Shown here one piece after another: positions 38,353-47,374 of a DNA stretch of 64,000 nucleotides. Under the pieces are notes generated by a model, which saw only the letters and a list, made by a program, of their open reading frames with translations, was not told the DNA's origin and did no database searches. This DNA is from AP-15 sp963701815 (GTDB lineage: Bacteria > Pseudomonadota > Alphaproteobacteria > ATCC43930 > CGMCC-115725), in contig CAVPBN010000017.1 of the NCBI GenBank assembly GCA_963701815.1, positions 135,003 to 199,002 of the forward strand, given 5' to 3'. Each line of letters starts with the position of its first letter. The first letter of the stretch is position 1. A program made the translations under genes and the position numbers.

Positions 38353-38900
38353 CCCCGAACCTGTCGCCCTCGGTGATCGCGCGGCTGCGGGGCGAGTGGG
38401 AGGCGGACTACGCGCGCTGGCAGCGGCGCGACCTGTCGGCCCGGCGCTACGTGTATGTCTGGGCCGATGGCGTCTACTTGCAGGCGCGCATGGAGCCGCA
38501 GGCCGAATGCATGCTGGTACTGATCGGGGCGACGCCGGAGGGGAAGAAGGAGCTGGTCGGCTTCCAGGTGGGCCTGCGGGAGAGCACGCAGAGCTGGCGG
38601 GAGTTGCTGGTCGACCTCAAGGCGCGCGGCCTCGCCATTGCGCCCGAGCTGGCGACCGGCGACGGGGCACTCGGCTTCTGGAAGGCGATCGAGGAAGTGT
38701 CGCCGACAACCCGGCACCAGCGATGTACCGTGCACAAGACCGCCAACGTGCTCGACAAGCTTCCCAAATCCGTCCAGCCGGCGGGCAAGGTCGACCTGCG
38801 CGAGATCTGGGCGGCCCCGGACCGTGCGACAGCACAGGCTGCGGTCGCAACCTTCGCCGAGAAGTACCAGACCAAATACCAGAAGGCGGTCACCTGCCTG
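38353..38900 (+). pseudogene. IS256 family transposase, central part
   Basis: Continues from the part before IS21: APNLSPSVIARLRGEWEADY, YVWADGVYLQARMEPQAECM (catalytic Asp), KELVGFQVGLRESTQSWREL, ATGDGALGFWKAIEEV (second Asp) and RCTVHKTANVLDKLPKSVQP. The segment ends at YQKAVTCLI; the C-terminal NPIES-type catalytic Glu region is replaced by alkA sequence on the other strand. Confidence 0.85.
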
Positions 38901-39470
38901 ATCAGCAGCGCGAACCAGTGCTGACAGCGCATCCGCTCGGATAGTGGGCATTCCGAGCGACCGCAAATCGGCTTGAGCCAATCTTTCGGGTGTCGGGAAC
39001 GTATGCGTCAGCCTCTCCCCGTCGATGGGACACAGCTTCTCGCCATAGGCGGCGACCAGTTTCGCCGCAAGTTTCAAGGCACCCGTTACGGTAATTTGCT
39101 GGCCGAGCATGGCGCGAACGGCGACTTCGAAGCCGTCCCACGCGCCCGGCACGCGCAGGCCCGGACGCCGGGCGACCAGCGGCGCAAGCAGCGGGTCTTG
39201 AGCAAGGTCCTCGCCGATGGCCAGCGGGTCCGCGCTGAGGTCGAAAATGTGTCGAACGCGCCGAACAATCGTGGCAAGCGATGCGATGCGCGAAAAGCGG
39301 ATCGTCACGCGCAGGCCGCGCTCCCGCTCGTCCGGTTCAATAGTGATCGTCCCTTGCGCACCGTCTAGTGCGATCGATAGCGTGGGTGCGCGCGCTGCCC
39401 TCGAACGGCAGGGTGAGAAGTTGCCGCGCCACGGTCCGCTCGAGGCGAGTGTTGGAGCCGCGTGATGGCT
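38901..39470 (-). pseudogene. DNA-3-methyladenine glycosylase (AlkA/Ada C-terminal type) fragment
   Basis: IALDGAQGTITIEPDERERG, FSRIASLATIVRRVRHIFDL, DPLLAPLVARRPGLRVPGAW and DGFEVAVRAMLGQQITVTGA (start of the HhH glycosylase fold) are plain. It ends at RADALSALVRAAD, at the junction with the IS256 fragment, so the catalytic Asp and the HhH motif are lost; the N-terminal TBP-like part is also incomplete. Non-functional. Confidence 0.8.
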
Positions 39471-39477
39471 GATCGCG

Positions 39478-40614
39478 CTACGGGTAATCCTGGATGCCGC
39501 CGTAGAGCGGATAGGCGGACCGAACCTGTCGCGCATCCGGCCGAATCACCAGTCGATCCCCCTTCGAGGTGTCGAAATCAACCGCGCCGTCCAAGGTGAA
39601 GCTGTCGAAGACGAAAGGCAGGCTCCGTCCGGCGATAGGGTCGGGCTTGTTGAGAAGACCGAAATGCAGGTGGGGGCCTTCGGAGGGGCCGGTGTTCCCT
39701 AACTTGGCGATGGGCGCCCCGGCCTTCACCGCGTCACCGACCTTCACCGTGAGGCTGCCCTGGCGCAAATGCGCGTACCAGGCGAAGACATTCGGAGCGA
39801 TTTCGAGAATCACGTTATTGCCGCCATAGTCTGACTTCGACTTGGGGACCATCAGGACGGACGGCGTCTCATCGGGCATGCCGTCGTGGATGTAGACCAC
39901 GGTGCCATCGGCGACCGCGAGGACGTCCTCGCCGAAGCCATAGTATTGCTCGACCCTCTTGCCGTCGCCGTCGAAGAGTTTGTCGTTCTTGACCTTGGCC
40001 CAGTCGATGGCGAAGGTCTCGGCGGTCTCGATGCGGACGCCGTCTATCGCGACACGAAGGTCTCTGTGGACGTTGGGCTTGCAGCAAGCGGTGGTCGCGA
40101 GCCAGCCCTTCCCCTTAAGGGGCGGCCTGATCACGATGGCCGGCTGGCGGTTGATGGTGACTTCTGGTGCGTTAACCTCCAGGCTGCCGACCATCAAAGC
40201 AAGCTCCGAGTCCGCCTTGAGGGTGTAGGCGATCCGGTGCGTGACCCGTTCCGGGGCGGTGTCCGGCGGCAGGATCAGATCGACGTCAACCGAGACGGCG
40301 GCCGATGCGGGAACGACTGGTGTTGCTGTCTTCGCGAAGAGGGTCTGGGTCGCGGCCGCAAGGGCGGCCCCTTCGATCCGCATGAGTTCTTTTCCGGCGG
40401 GATCGAGAACAGTAACGCTCGCCAGCGTCACCGGCTCGGAGAACACGTTGACGACGAGAAGTTCGTATTCCACGTGGTCCTTGCCGTCGTCGGCGCGGAC
40501 AATCTGGGCCTCGTGAATCGGACTGACGAGGATTGCAGTCGGCCGGTCGCGCTCCGCGGCCGAAGCGGCTGACCCGAGGGCCAAGACAGCGGCCAACATG
40601 GGACAAATGCGCAT
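39478..40614 (-). CDS. M23 family metallopeptidase, exported
   Basis: Intact 378-residue protein with a signal peptide (MRICPMLAAVLALGSAASAA). The first half is a beta-rich domain of unknown role (EYELLVVNVFSEPVTLASVT). The second half is a LytM/M23 fold: GFGEDVLAVADGTVVYIHDG, YAHLRQGSLTVKVGDAVKAG, and the zinc HxH in SEGPHLHFGLL. The first zinc ligands of the HxxxD motif are not obvious (YGFGEDVLA stands in place of HxGxD), so it may be a non-catalytic scaffold. Periplasmic, probably acting on peptidoglycan. Confidence 0.88.
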   Translation of the reverse strand: MRICPMLAAVLALGSAASAAERDRPTAILVSPIHEAQIVRADDGKDHVEYELLVVNVFSEPVTLASVTVLDPAGKELMRIEGAALAAATQTLFAKTATPVVPASAAVSVDVDLILPPDTAPERVTHRIAYTLKADSELALMVGSLEVNAPEVTINRQPAIVIRPPLKGKGWLATTACCKPNVHRDLRVAIDGVRIETAETFAIDWAKVKNDKLFDGDGKRVEQYYGFGEDVLAVADGTVVYIHDGMPDETPSVLMVPKSKSDYGGNNVILEIAPNVFAWYAHLRQGSLTVKVGDAVKAGAPIAKLGNTGPSEGPHLHFGLLNKPDPIAGRSLPFVFDSFTLDGAVDFDTSKGDRLVIRPDARQVRSAYPLYGGIQDYP

Positions 40615-40672
40615 CTATCACTCCTTGACTGCCAAGTGTTGAAGCACCGCCGATCCATTGCCAGGTCAGGCC

Positions 40673-41960
40673 CACGGCTGTCCGGTTTAGCTGGGGGCTA
40701 GCTGTGGTTCCATTGGAGCGCCAGTTGGGCCGGATTGAAAGGATGTGGCGGGTCGGTTTCGAGCAGGCGGTCGAGACGCCGACGGTGCATGAGGTTGACG
40801 CGGACCAGTCGGGCGAAGGCGAGCGGGCTGGCAACCGTCCGCTGCGCCGCTTGGGCCAGACGCAGCAGCAGAAAGGCGATCAGCGCGACGGCGATCTGGA
40901 TGCGTACGGCATTCTCGGAGGTGCCGAGAAAGCGGCGGATTTTGAGGGTCTGCTTGACCCAGCGGAAGAACAGCTCGATCGCCCAGCGGCGCTTGTAGAG
41001 ATCGGCGATTTCCTCGGCCGCGGCGTCGAGGTCGTTCGAGAGGATGCGCAGCACCTTGCCGCTGTCGAGCCGTACGCGAACCTCGCGCACCGGGTCCTGG
41101 AAAGGGTTGCTGCGGCCGCTGCCCTGGCGGGCCGGCAGATGGCCGATGCGGTCCGAGAGGACCGGGCCGCTGGCCGGCACCGGCAGCTCTTCGACCACGC
41201 GCAGTGGGGTATTGGATTTGAGCCGGGTGACGATGCGGCATTGCGCGCGGTCGAGCTTGGCCCACCAGGCATAGTCGTAATAGCCCAGATCAAAGACATA
41301 AGTGGCGCCGGGCTCGATCGGCATCGCCTGCGCGGCGGTGATGTCGTTGACCCGCGCCGGCGGTGATCGCGGCGTAGATCGGCCGGTCGGCGTCGGCATC
41401 GTAGATCACGTGCAGCTTGGCGCCGCACACGCCCTCGGAAAAGCGCGCCCAATCGAGGCTGCGCGCGTCGAGCCGCAGACCGGTCGAATCGATCAGGTAG
41501 GTGGTCTCGGCGAGCGCCCGGCGCAGGCCGCGATGCGCCCGCGCGATCATCAGCGCCAGCAGTTCGCTGAACGGCGCGCTCGGTCGCGCCGCGTTGGCGT
41601 CGGCCAAGGTCGAGCGCGGCGCGGCAGCTTCGCCCCGACGTGGTAGAGCCGGACCGCATGGCTTTGCAGGCCAGTGACGATGTCGCGCAGGCTTGCCGAC
41701 CCGGCAAGCTGGCCATAGAGCAGCGCCACCAGCTGGCTTTTGGTGGTCAGCCGGCGAACCCGCGAATCGGCCCCGTGCGCCGCCACCAGCCGGTCAAATT
41801 CAGCCCACGGCAAATGCTTCAGAAGTCCATGAAAAACGCTATTGTGATGGCGCATGGCGTTGACCCCCCGTCTCGTGTCCGGATCGTCGGTGAAACGTCC
41901 CGAACCGAGTGGAATCAATGCCATGCCCCTTGTCCAGCAAAACTCAACCGGACAGCCGTG
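40673..41960 (-). mobile_element. IS4 family element with 9-bp target duplication
   Basis: 1288 bp. Terminal inverted repeats CACGGCTGTCCGGTT (left) and its complement at 41946-41960 (right). Target GGTCAGGCC is duplicated at 40664-40672 and 41961-41969. It lies upstream of the M23 gene and does not visibly break a gene. Confidence 0.88.
40698..41855 (-). CDS. IS4 family transposase, frameshifted
   Basis: N-terminal DUF4372 part (MRHHNSVFHGLLKHLPWAEF, RRLTTKSQLVALLYGQLAGS), then DDE core: LIDSTGLRLDARSLDWARFS (Asp), ATYVFDLGYYDYAWWAKLDR (Asp) and the YREK-like signature KRRWAIELFFRWVKQTLKIR (Glu). Frame changes near 41600 and 41365 cancel out over the gene. About 385 residues. Activity depends on whether the shifts are real. 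Confidence 0.88.
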
Positions 41961-42132
41961 GGTCAGGCCGAAGGCTGAGGGCCTCCTGTGGGTCGACCTC
42001 CCCGTTCCGGACTTGGGCGGGAAGGTCGGAAATCGGCGCAGAGCTGCCGGTGGGCGCCCGGTCCCGGACGGTCGGGAGTTGCCCCCACTCCGGCCATTCA
42101 CGATAAGCCGCCGCGGAGTCTCGAAACCGCGT

Positions 42133-43182
42133 TCAACGGAACGCCGATTTAACCTCCTGCGCCAGTAGCCGGATCGCCTCTCGTTCCGCCGCGTGATCGG
42201 CCAGGCCCGCGCAATTCGTTTCCAACTGCACGCCCGACAGCCCGATGTCGCGTTGCAGGTCTTTCAACTTCCCCACCACCGTATCGGGTGAGCCAATAAA
42301 CACCGAACCGCGCAAGGTTTCCTCAAGCGTGATTTCAGTGAGGCGCTGCGAGGTTTTCCAGCGCGGGTGGTCCGGCGGACTGTTTTGCCGACGAGAGGAA
42401 TCGGCAAGCAGGCGGCTTTGGTTCTGGAAATGCCGCATCAGCGTCGGCCCGTAGGCTTCCTGGGCCGCTGCATCGGTTTTGGCGACGAAACCGGGGCAAC
42501 GGAGATAGACCGGCGCGTGCCCGGGATGTCCGGCGTCGGTCCAGGCTTTCCGGTAGACGTCGATGTGCTGCTTGAACATCCGCACATCCTCGTGCCGCAC
42601 CGACAGGAACAGGCCTTGGCCTGCTTTGCCGGCCGCGGGGAATGTTTCGACGCTCACCGCCGCGATGCGGATTTCTGGCGTAGGTTGTTGCACCGGCTGC
42701 GGCACGACCGTGACGTCTTGGATGTCGTAGAACTTGCCCTTGTAGGAGAAATTGTCTTCCCGCCATGCGCGTTGAATGATTTCCAGACACTCGATCTCGC
42801 GGTCCTTGCTTTCGGAATAGGCGATGTTCAGCGCCTCATAGGTCTTCACGACGCCGCTGCGCCCGACGCCGAAGATCAGTCGACCCTTGGAGACGTGGTC
42901 CAAGGTCGCGGCTTCCTCGGCGATGCGTAGCGGATTGGCCAGCGGAAGCACCTGCACGCTGGTCCCGATTCTGATCCTCTCGGTGCGGGCCGCGATTGCG
43001 GTACCGAGGACCAAGGGACTGGCGGCGAGGCCGCGCCGTTTGTCGAAATGCAGCTCAGCGAGCCACATCACGTCGAGGCCGTATTCCTCGCTGGCGTCGA
43101 CGATGTCGAACCCGGCGGCGAAGCATTCGGCTTGGCTGCGGCCAGGCAGGACCGGGAACTCGTGATAGATACCTAATTCCAT
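42133..43182 (-). CDS. LLM class flavin-dependent oxidoreductase (bacterial luciferase-like)
   Basis: Intact 349-residue TIM-barrel monooxygenase. MELGIYHEFPVLPG, DVMWLAELHFDKRRGLAASP, RIRIGTSVQVLPLANPLRIA and GRLIFGVGRSGVVKTYEAL follow the luciferase alpha/beta pattern; LRGSVFIGSPDTVVGKLKDL is the typical late motif. It uses FMNH2 (or F420) with oxygen; the substrate is unknown and no reductase is adjacent. Start at the ATG at 43182; an upstream ATG would add non-family residues. Divergent from the class II aldolase gene. Confidence 0.88.
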   Translation of the reverse strand: MELGIYHEFPVLPGRSQAECFAAGFDIVDASEEYGLDVMWLAELHFDKRRGLAASPLVLGTAIAARTERIRIGTSVQVLPLANPLRIAEEAATLDHVSKGRLIFGVGRSGVVKTYEALNIAYSESKDREIECLEIIQRAWREDNFSYKGKFYDIQDVTVVPQPVQQPTPEIRIAAVSVETFPAAGKAGQGLFLSVRHEDVRMFKQHIDVYRKAWTDAGHPGHAPVYLRCPGFVAKTDAAAQEAYGPTLMRHFQNQSRLLADSSRRQNSPPDHPRWKTSQRLTEITLEETLRGSVFIGSPDTVVGKLKDLQRDIGLSGVQLETNCAGLADHAAEREAIRLLAQEVKSAFR

Positions 43183-43590
43183 TGAATGGGACCTTGCCAG
43201 CGGTGTCGATGCCACGGTTGCTGTCTTGAACGTTTTGAGCAACCGCAAATCGCACGTTTGCATACCCGGCAGGCGCCACCGTCGGCCGTTGAGCAGCCCC
43301 GCCGCGCTGAAAGACAGCGCTTTGCCTGCGCCGGTATGCTAGGCCGAGGGTCCGCGATCGGTGCTTCTGACCCATTGCGGCGTGTCCTGCCGGAAGTCTT
43401 CTTTCTAATTACGGTTGGCATTCGACCTCGACCGCGGGAGCGCCTCAAGGTGCCCAAGACGCCCTTCATCACCGTGAGGGATCGACTTGGATGGATCGGG
43501 CGGACGAATTAAGTTCGATTGCCAGCCGATCTCTCTGCATAGTGCTACGGCTCGTACTGGTTCGCTCGTGCTTTATCAGAGGATCGTCGC
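43183..43590. other. Intergenic region, no gene recognised
   Basis: The divergent promoter region of the monooxygenase and aldolase genes. Open frames on both strands are short and lack signatures. Confidence 0.4.
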
Positions 43591-44358
43591 ATGGCCGTCA
43601 CCGCGATACCCAGAAGCCACATCACTCAGGCCGAGTCGCAGACCCGCATCGATCTCGCCGCCTGCTATCGGCTCGTCGACCTGTTCGGCTGGTCGGACCT
43701 GATCAATACCCGCATCACGGCGCGCGTCCCGGGCCCGCAGAACCATTTCCTGATCAATCGGTTCGGCATGCTGTACGACGAGATCACCGCCTCATCGCTG
43801 GTCAAGGTTGATGTCGATGGGAACAAGGTCGAGCCGTCGGATGACGAGGTCAATAGCGGTGGCTTCGCGATCCCCAGCACGATCCATATGGCCCGCCCTG
43901 ACATCAACTGCGTGATCCACACTCATACGGTCGCCGGGTGCGCTGTTTCGATGCAGAAGGGGGGACTCCTGCCCCTCAATCAGCATGCGCTACAGGTGAT
44001 CGGCGATGTCGCCTACCACGACTACGAGGGCGCCGGGAGAAGCCTCGAGGAACGCGAGCGCTTCCTTGCCGATTTCGGTGACAACCACATCATGGTATTA
44101 CGCAATCACGGTCTGTTCATCGTCGGGCGCAGTATCCCCGAAGCCTTTATCGCCACCTACCGGATGGAGCGTGCCTGCGCGATGCAACTCGCCTTTCAGC
44201 AGTCGGGCGCCGAGTTCAACCCGCTCTCCGACGCGGTGGTCAGCGCGGGCTACGCCAAGTCTCGTGCCGGCGCCGCACGCGGCCACGACCCGAACAAATT
44301 CGACTGGCCGGCATTGCTACGTAAACTCAACCGCATAGACCCAACCTACAAGGAATAG
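43591..44358 (+). CDS. Class II aldolase/adducin family protein
   Basis: Intact 255 residues. Zinc ligands are visible in CVIHTHTVAGCAVSMQKGG (HTH) and in VLRNHGLFIVGRSIPEAFIA (third His). The fold matches fuculose-1-phosphate aldolase/adducin-head proteins; non-sugar members of this size exist, so aldolase activity is not assured. The N-terminus DLAACYRLVDLFGWSDLINT with ITARVPGPQNHFLINRFG is typical. ATG at 43591. Confidence 0.9.
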   Translation: MAVTAIPRSHITQAESQTRIDLAACYRLVDLFGWSDLINTRITARVPGPQNHFLINRFGMLYDEITASSLVKVDVDGNKVEPSDDEVNSGGFAIPSTIHMARPDINCVIHTHTVAGCAVSMQKGGLLPLNQHALQVIGDVAYHDYEGAGRSLEERERFLADFGDNHIMVLRNHGLFIVGRSIPEAFIATYRMERACAMQLAFQQSGAEFNPLSDAVVSAGYAKSRAGAARGHDPNKFDWPALLRKLNRIDPTYKE

Positions 44359-44384
44359 GCGAGCGCGGGATTGATGGTGAGACT

Positions 44385-44712
44385 TTAGGGATTTACCTGC
44401 ACGTACACCCCGGCAGAACCCGGTGCATGCGTCATGGCCTGCCGCATGCGCGGTGAATTGGGCGAGGAATGTTGCTGTTGCTCCTTCCACTCCGGGCTTT
44501 CGGGCACGGCCGTGCTGGCAAATTCGTAAACCGTGCTGTAGCCGCTGCTACCCTCGATAACCCGATAGCGGCGGGCGTAGATCACTCCCGGCACCCTTGC
44601 GGTAGCCTGGCACATATTCCCTACTGTACCAGGCGTTCCACTCCGCATCGACCTCGGCGGGGACGGACATGCGGCCAATCTGCAACACCGGCGCCATGCC
44701 ACGCTCCGGCAT
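44385..44712 (-). CDS. Hypothetical protein, dimeric alpha/beta-barrel-like, one frameshift
   Basis: From the ATG at 44712: MPERGMAPVLQIGRMSVPAE, VDAEWNAWYSREYVPGYRKG; after a one-base shift near 44600: PGVIYARRYRVIEGSSGYST, VYEFASTAVPESPEWKEQQQ, ending AGVYVQVNP. The pattern (short strand, WNxWY helix, RRY strand, YEF strand) resembles EthD-like dimeric barrels whose members are mostly uncharacterised. A TAG upstream in frame supports the chosen start. Confidence 0.55.
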
Positions 44713-44990
44713 ATCCCACGCCGTCCGGGTAAATCTGTTCCCCGACGCGATCTTGACGTGGTCATCCGGCTAAAGAGGAGTCAGTTTTGCCCACTGGCCT
44801 TTATAGAATGCAAAGATTGGAATAGACCTATCGGGATCGGGTTTATCGATGCACTAAATTCCAAGTGACGGGACCTTGGTGTACCGGTAGTAATGATTTG
44901 CAGCAATTTCGGCGTCGCCGACCCGGCGGCGATACCGCAACCGGGTGGGCGAGCCTTCTACTGTCGACTGAGCGCGCGCGGGAGATCCGC

Positions 44991-45323
44991 TTAACGCGAC
45001 AGGTTGATGCCGATTATCTTGGGGCGCCCCGCAGAGCACGCGTTGTTGTCTACGACCACCACCACCGTGTTGACGTCCGTCAGGAACGCAAGCTTGGCGG
45101 CATCGTAAAAGGTGTCGTAGCCCGGCGCTGGCTTGGTCGAGACGTAACCGTCGTGGGCAGGACAGCCCACTGGATTTATGAACGGCGCCGACGTTTGGAT
45201 ACCGAAGCTGTTCAAGTTCCAGCCAGTCCTGAGCAGGGTCACCGTGCCTGGCTGGCTCGCCGTCTGGGCACCGGCGGGAACCGCAAACAGGATCAGGGCC
45301 AAGGCCCCGAGAATGCGTCGCAT
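44991..45323 (-). CDS. Small exported hypothetical protein
   Basis: 110 residues with a clear signal peptide (MRRILGALALILFAVPAGAQ, cleavage after GAQ or AGA). The mature part contains NLNSFGIQTSAPFINPVGCP, KLAFLTDVNTVVVVVDNNAC and ends GRPKIIGINLSR; its two Cys could form a disulfide in the periplasm. No domain recognised. Confidence 0.65.
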   Translation of the reverse strand: MRRILGALALILFAVPAGAQTASQPGTVTLLRTGWNLNSFGIQTSAPFINPVGCPAHDGYVSTKPAPGYDTFYDAAKLAFLTDVNTVVVVVDNNACSAGRPKIIGINLSR

Positions 45324-45634
45324 GCTTTTCCTCCCTCACAAGGTGTGGTTCCGCTGATTTCGCGCGTTAAACCGGCATTCGCCAGATGAGCGCCGCGATC
45401 CGCCCACCCTCAACCATCATAGTTCAGGAATTGGTAAGAGGTGTGAGGTAGTTCACACTGACCAAAAAAGCTTTTCCGGATTGCGGCGACAGGCGGGCGC
45501 AAGCGAAGACGACGATCTTCGTGATGTGCCGCAGCATCGGCTTCCGGCCCAAGGTGCAGCTTGCCAAGATCAACGAATCCGATTTCGATGCTGCTAACGG
45601 GAAAAGCTTTTTGGAGGAAGGTATTGCAGAGCAG
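45324..45634. other. Intergenic region with an inverted-repeat pair
   Basis: No gene recognised. CCAAAAAAGCTTTTCC (45462-45477) and GGGAAAAGCTTTTTGG (45599-45614) form near-perfect inverted arms about 120 bases apart, which could bound a small non-autonomous element or a stem. Confidence 0.35.
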
Positions 45635-45981
45635 GTGGCAACAATGATCGCGAGCGGACCACGAGTGCCCGCCAGGCGGCCGAGGCATTATTCGCACCGC
45701 AACGGCAGGGCGGTGATCCGGCTGTTCCGGAATTGTCGATGCCCGCCGGCCAACCGCCGCGCAAACCGCGGGTATTGGCAGTTGTGTTGCCGGCGCCGGT
45801 CCGTCACGAAATCGCAGCGCCAGTCAGGTCCCGACAGAAGAAGCAGGTAAAGCCCAAAATCCCAGTGTCGGAAACTGGCCGCATCCGCGCCTGGGCGAAA
45901 TATGGCATGACGGCCGGCCAGATCGCCGAGGTCTGCGGTGTTGCCGTCGGCGAGATCGAGCGCATTCTCCGGCAAGCCTGA
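45635..45981 (+). CDS. Small conserved protein with C-terminal HTH-like helix, one frameshift
   Basis: Ribosome site GGAGGAAGG is at 45612-45620. GTG at 45635 opens VAN; a base appears missing near 45641, after which the frame reads NNDRERTTSARQAAEALFAP, then PPRKPRVLAVVLPAPVRHEI and KIPVSETGRIRAWAKYGMTA with GQIAEVCGVAVGEIERILRQ. The last 40 residues look like a helix-turn-helix (GMTAGQIAEVCGVAVGEIER). Such proteins are common in Bradyrhizobium-like genomes; function unknown. Confidence 0.6.
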
Positions 45982-46010
45982 CGGCGGTGCGGCCCTTGGA
46001 GCATGGTGCC

Positions 46011-46212
46011 AAAAGGAAAGCGCCACGGGGGGCATGGCGCTTTCGCGTTATCGAGAGCGGCGTAGCGGTCGGGGGACCGCTCGCTCCGCCGAGCAAAGCC
46101 GGCTCTCTCCACAGGTCCAGAACACCGGGCGGTTTGTCGAGTTCCACAGGTTGGTCTAAACCGTCGCTATCTACGTGATAATCCGGTGTGTCCCGTAGAC
46201 GCTGCCGCCGCA
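46011..46212 (+). pseudogene. Remnant of a small gene, copy A (174-base repeat)
   Basis: 46011-46184 is an imperfect direct repeat of 48738-48916. Translated, ALSRYRERRSGRGTARSAEQ and, in a second frame, YLRDNPV match copy B's ELSRFREQARQLGGTTLRSA and YLRDNPE. The 17 bases TATCTACGTGATAATCC (46168-46184) are identical in both. A perfect 10-bp hairpin (GAAAGCGCCA/TGGCGCTTTC, 46016-46044) is present only here. Confidence 0.45.
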
Positions 46213-46229
46213 GCGGCGGGTGATCGGCG

Positions 46230-46955
46230 CTAAATCGTGATCTGCTCGACTTCGTCGAGCGTGATCGCGTCGCTCGTGCGATCGTAGAGCTTGGTCGTGC
46301 GCGGGCTTTCGTGCGCCGCCATGGCCTGGACGTTTTCGAGCGTGCCACCGGCCTCGAGATAGGCGGTGATGCCGGTTGCGCGGAACACGTGACAGCCGAG
46401 CTTGACCTTGAAGCCAGCATCGGCTGTGCGCCGGCGCACCATGCGATAGGCGTCGATCCGGTTCATCGGCGTGTCGGTCAGCACACCGGTCTTGCCGACG
46501 GCCGATCGGAAGAGGGGGGCCTTTGCCGTCCTCGCGAATGCCGGCCGCGGCGAGATACTCGTCGATGAAAGCCTCCAGCTTATGGTGCGCCGGCATCTCG
46601 TGGCGCTTGCCGCCTTTCTCGTGCAGCCGCACCCACCAGCGCTTGCCCTCGGGGTAGTAGTCCTCGACCTTCATGGCGACCACGGCGCCGATCCGGGCGA
46701 AGGCGTAGGTCATGACGCCGATCAGCGCGCGGTCGCGCAGGCCGACGAGGGTCGAGCTGTCGATGCTTTCGATCAGCCGGCGGGCTTGCTCTTCGGTCAG
46801 CACCGGGGTCTTGCCGCGGCGCACGACGTGCTTGGGCCCGCGGACCGCATGCGCCGGATTGACGGCGAGGACCTGGCCGACGACCAGCCAGTCGAACAGC
46901 ATGCGGATCGCCGCAAGGTGCAATTTACGGTCGGTTTGGCGGCCGTCGTCTGCAA
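46230..46955 (-). pseudogene. Tyrosine-type recombinase/integrase, 5'-truncated, one frameshift
   Basis: Starts inside the core-binding domain (RKLHLAAIRMLFDWLVVGQV) and continues LTEEQARRLIESIDSSTLVG, YAFARIGAVVAMKVEDYY (first catalytic Arg), RLHEKGGKRHEMPAHHKLEA (Lys beta-hairpin), and after a shift near 46520 GCHVFRATGITAYLEAGG (HxxR), AAHESPRTTKLYDRT (His and the nucleophile Tyr). The catalytic set is complete but the N-terminal SAM-like part is missing. Confidence 0.82.
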
Positions 46956-47175
46956 CACCTCCACATTGGCAGCTACATGGAATCGGCTCGAAGTCCGCGA
47001 GCACACCGATCTCGCGGTCGGAAGTGCATCGGCACGTCTGCCGGTTCGGTTGATACCCAAAATCCTGCCAGACGTTTACGGCCTTTGGGATTTAGCTCGC
47101 GCTCGGCGGGCTAACCGTATAGTGAACCGCCGCCTAACCGGCCAGGTTCACGACAAAATTCCAAACGGAGAAAAC

Positions 47176-47370
47176 ATGACCCGCCCCCGCGCCGCCGATG
47201 ATTTTGCGGTGATCCGCGCGCGAATCGAAGAGCTGCGGCGGGAGGATGTGCCAGCGGCATGGGAATCCGCACCCGCATCGCGCGGTCCGGGGCCTTATCA
47301 TACTGTGTCCGCCGCATCGGCGGAAAGCCAGGGACCGTCTCCAGCGCGCTATCCGGCAGAAATTCTGCCA
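47176..47370 (+). pseudogene. Small hypothetical gene, 3' end cut by IS5
   Basis: ATG at 47176 after GGAGAAAAC. MTRPRAADDFAVIRARIEEL RRE is the start of a widespread short alphaproteobacterial hypothetical protein. The rest up to the IS5 at 47375 is low-complexity and the original stop is not seen. Confidence 0.45.
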
Positions 47371-47374
47371 CTAG

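Larger units (their letters stand above)
35510..38900 (+). mobile_element. IS256 family element, interrupted by IS21, right end lost
   Basis: Begins between recD2 (homology ends about 35505) and the transposase leader; the left terminus is not sharply defined. The transposase is split by the IS21 at 36020-38344 and its C-terminus is replaced by an alkA fragment at about 38900, so the right inverted repeat is missing. Insertion of IS256 into or beside recD2 came first, IS21 later. Confidence 0.65.

Noticed and set aside
43173..43472. Minus-strand 99-codon frame upstream of the monooxygenase
   Set aside because: Basic, low-complexity composition, no ribosome site or homology; probably intergenic.
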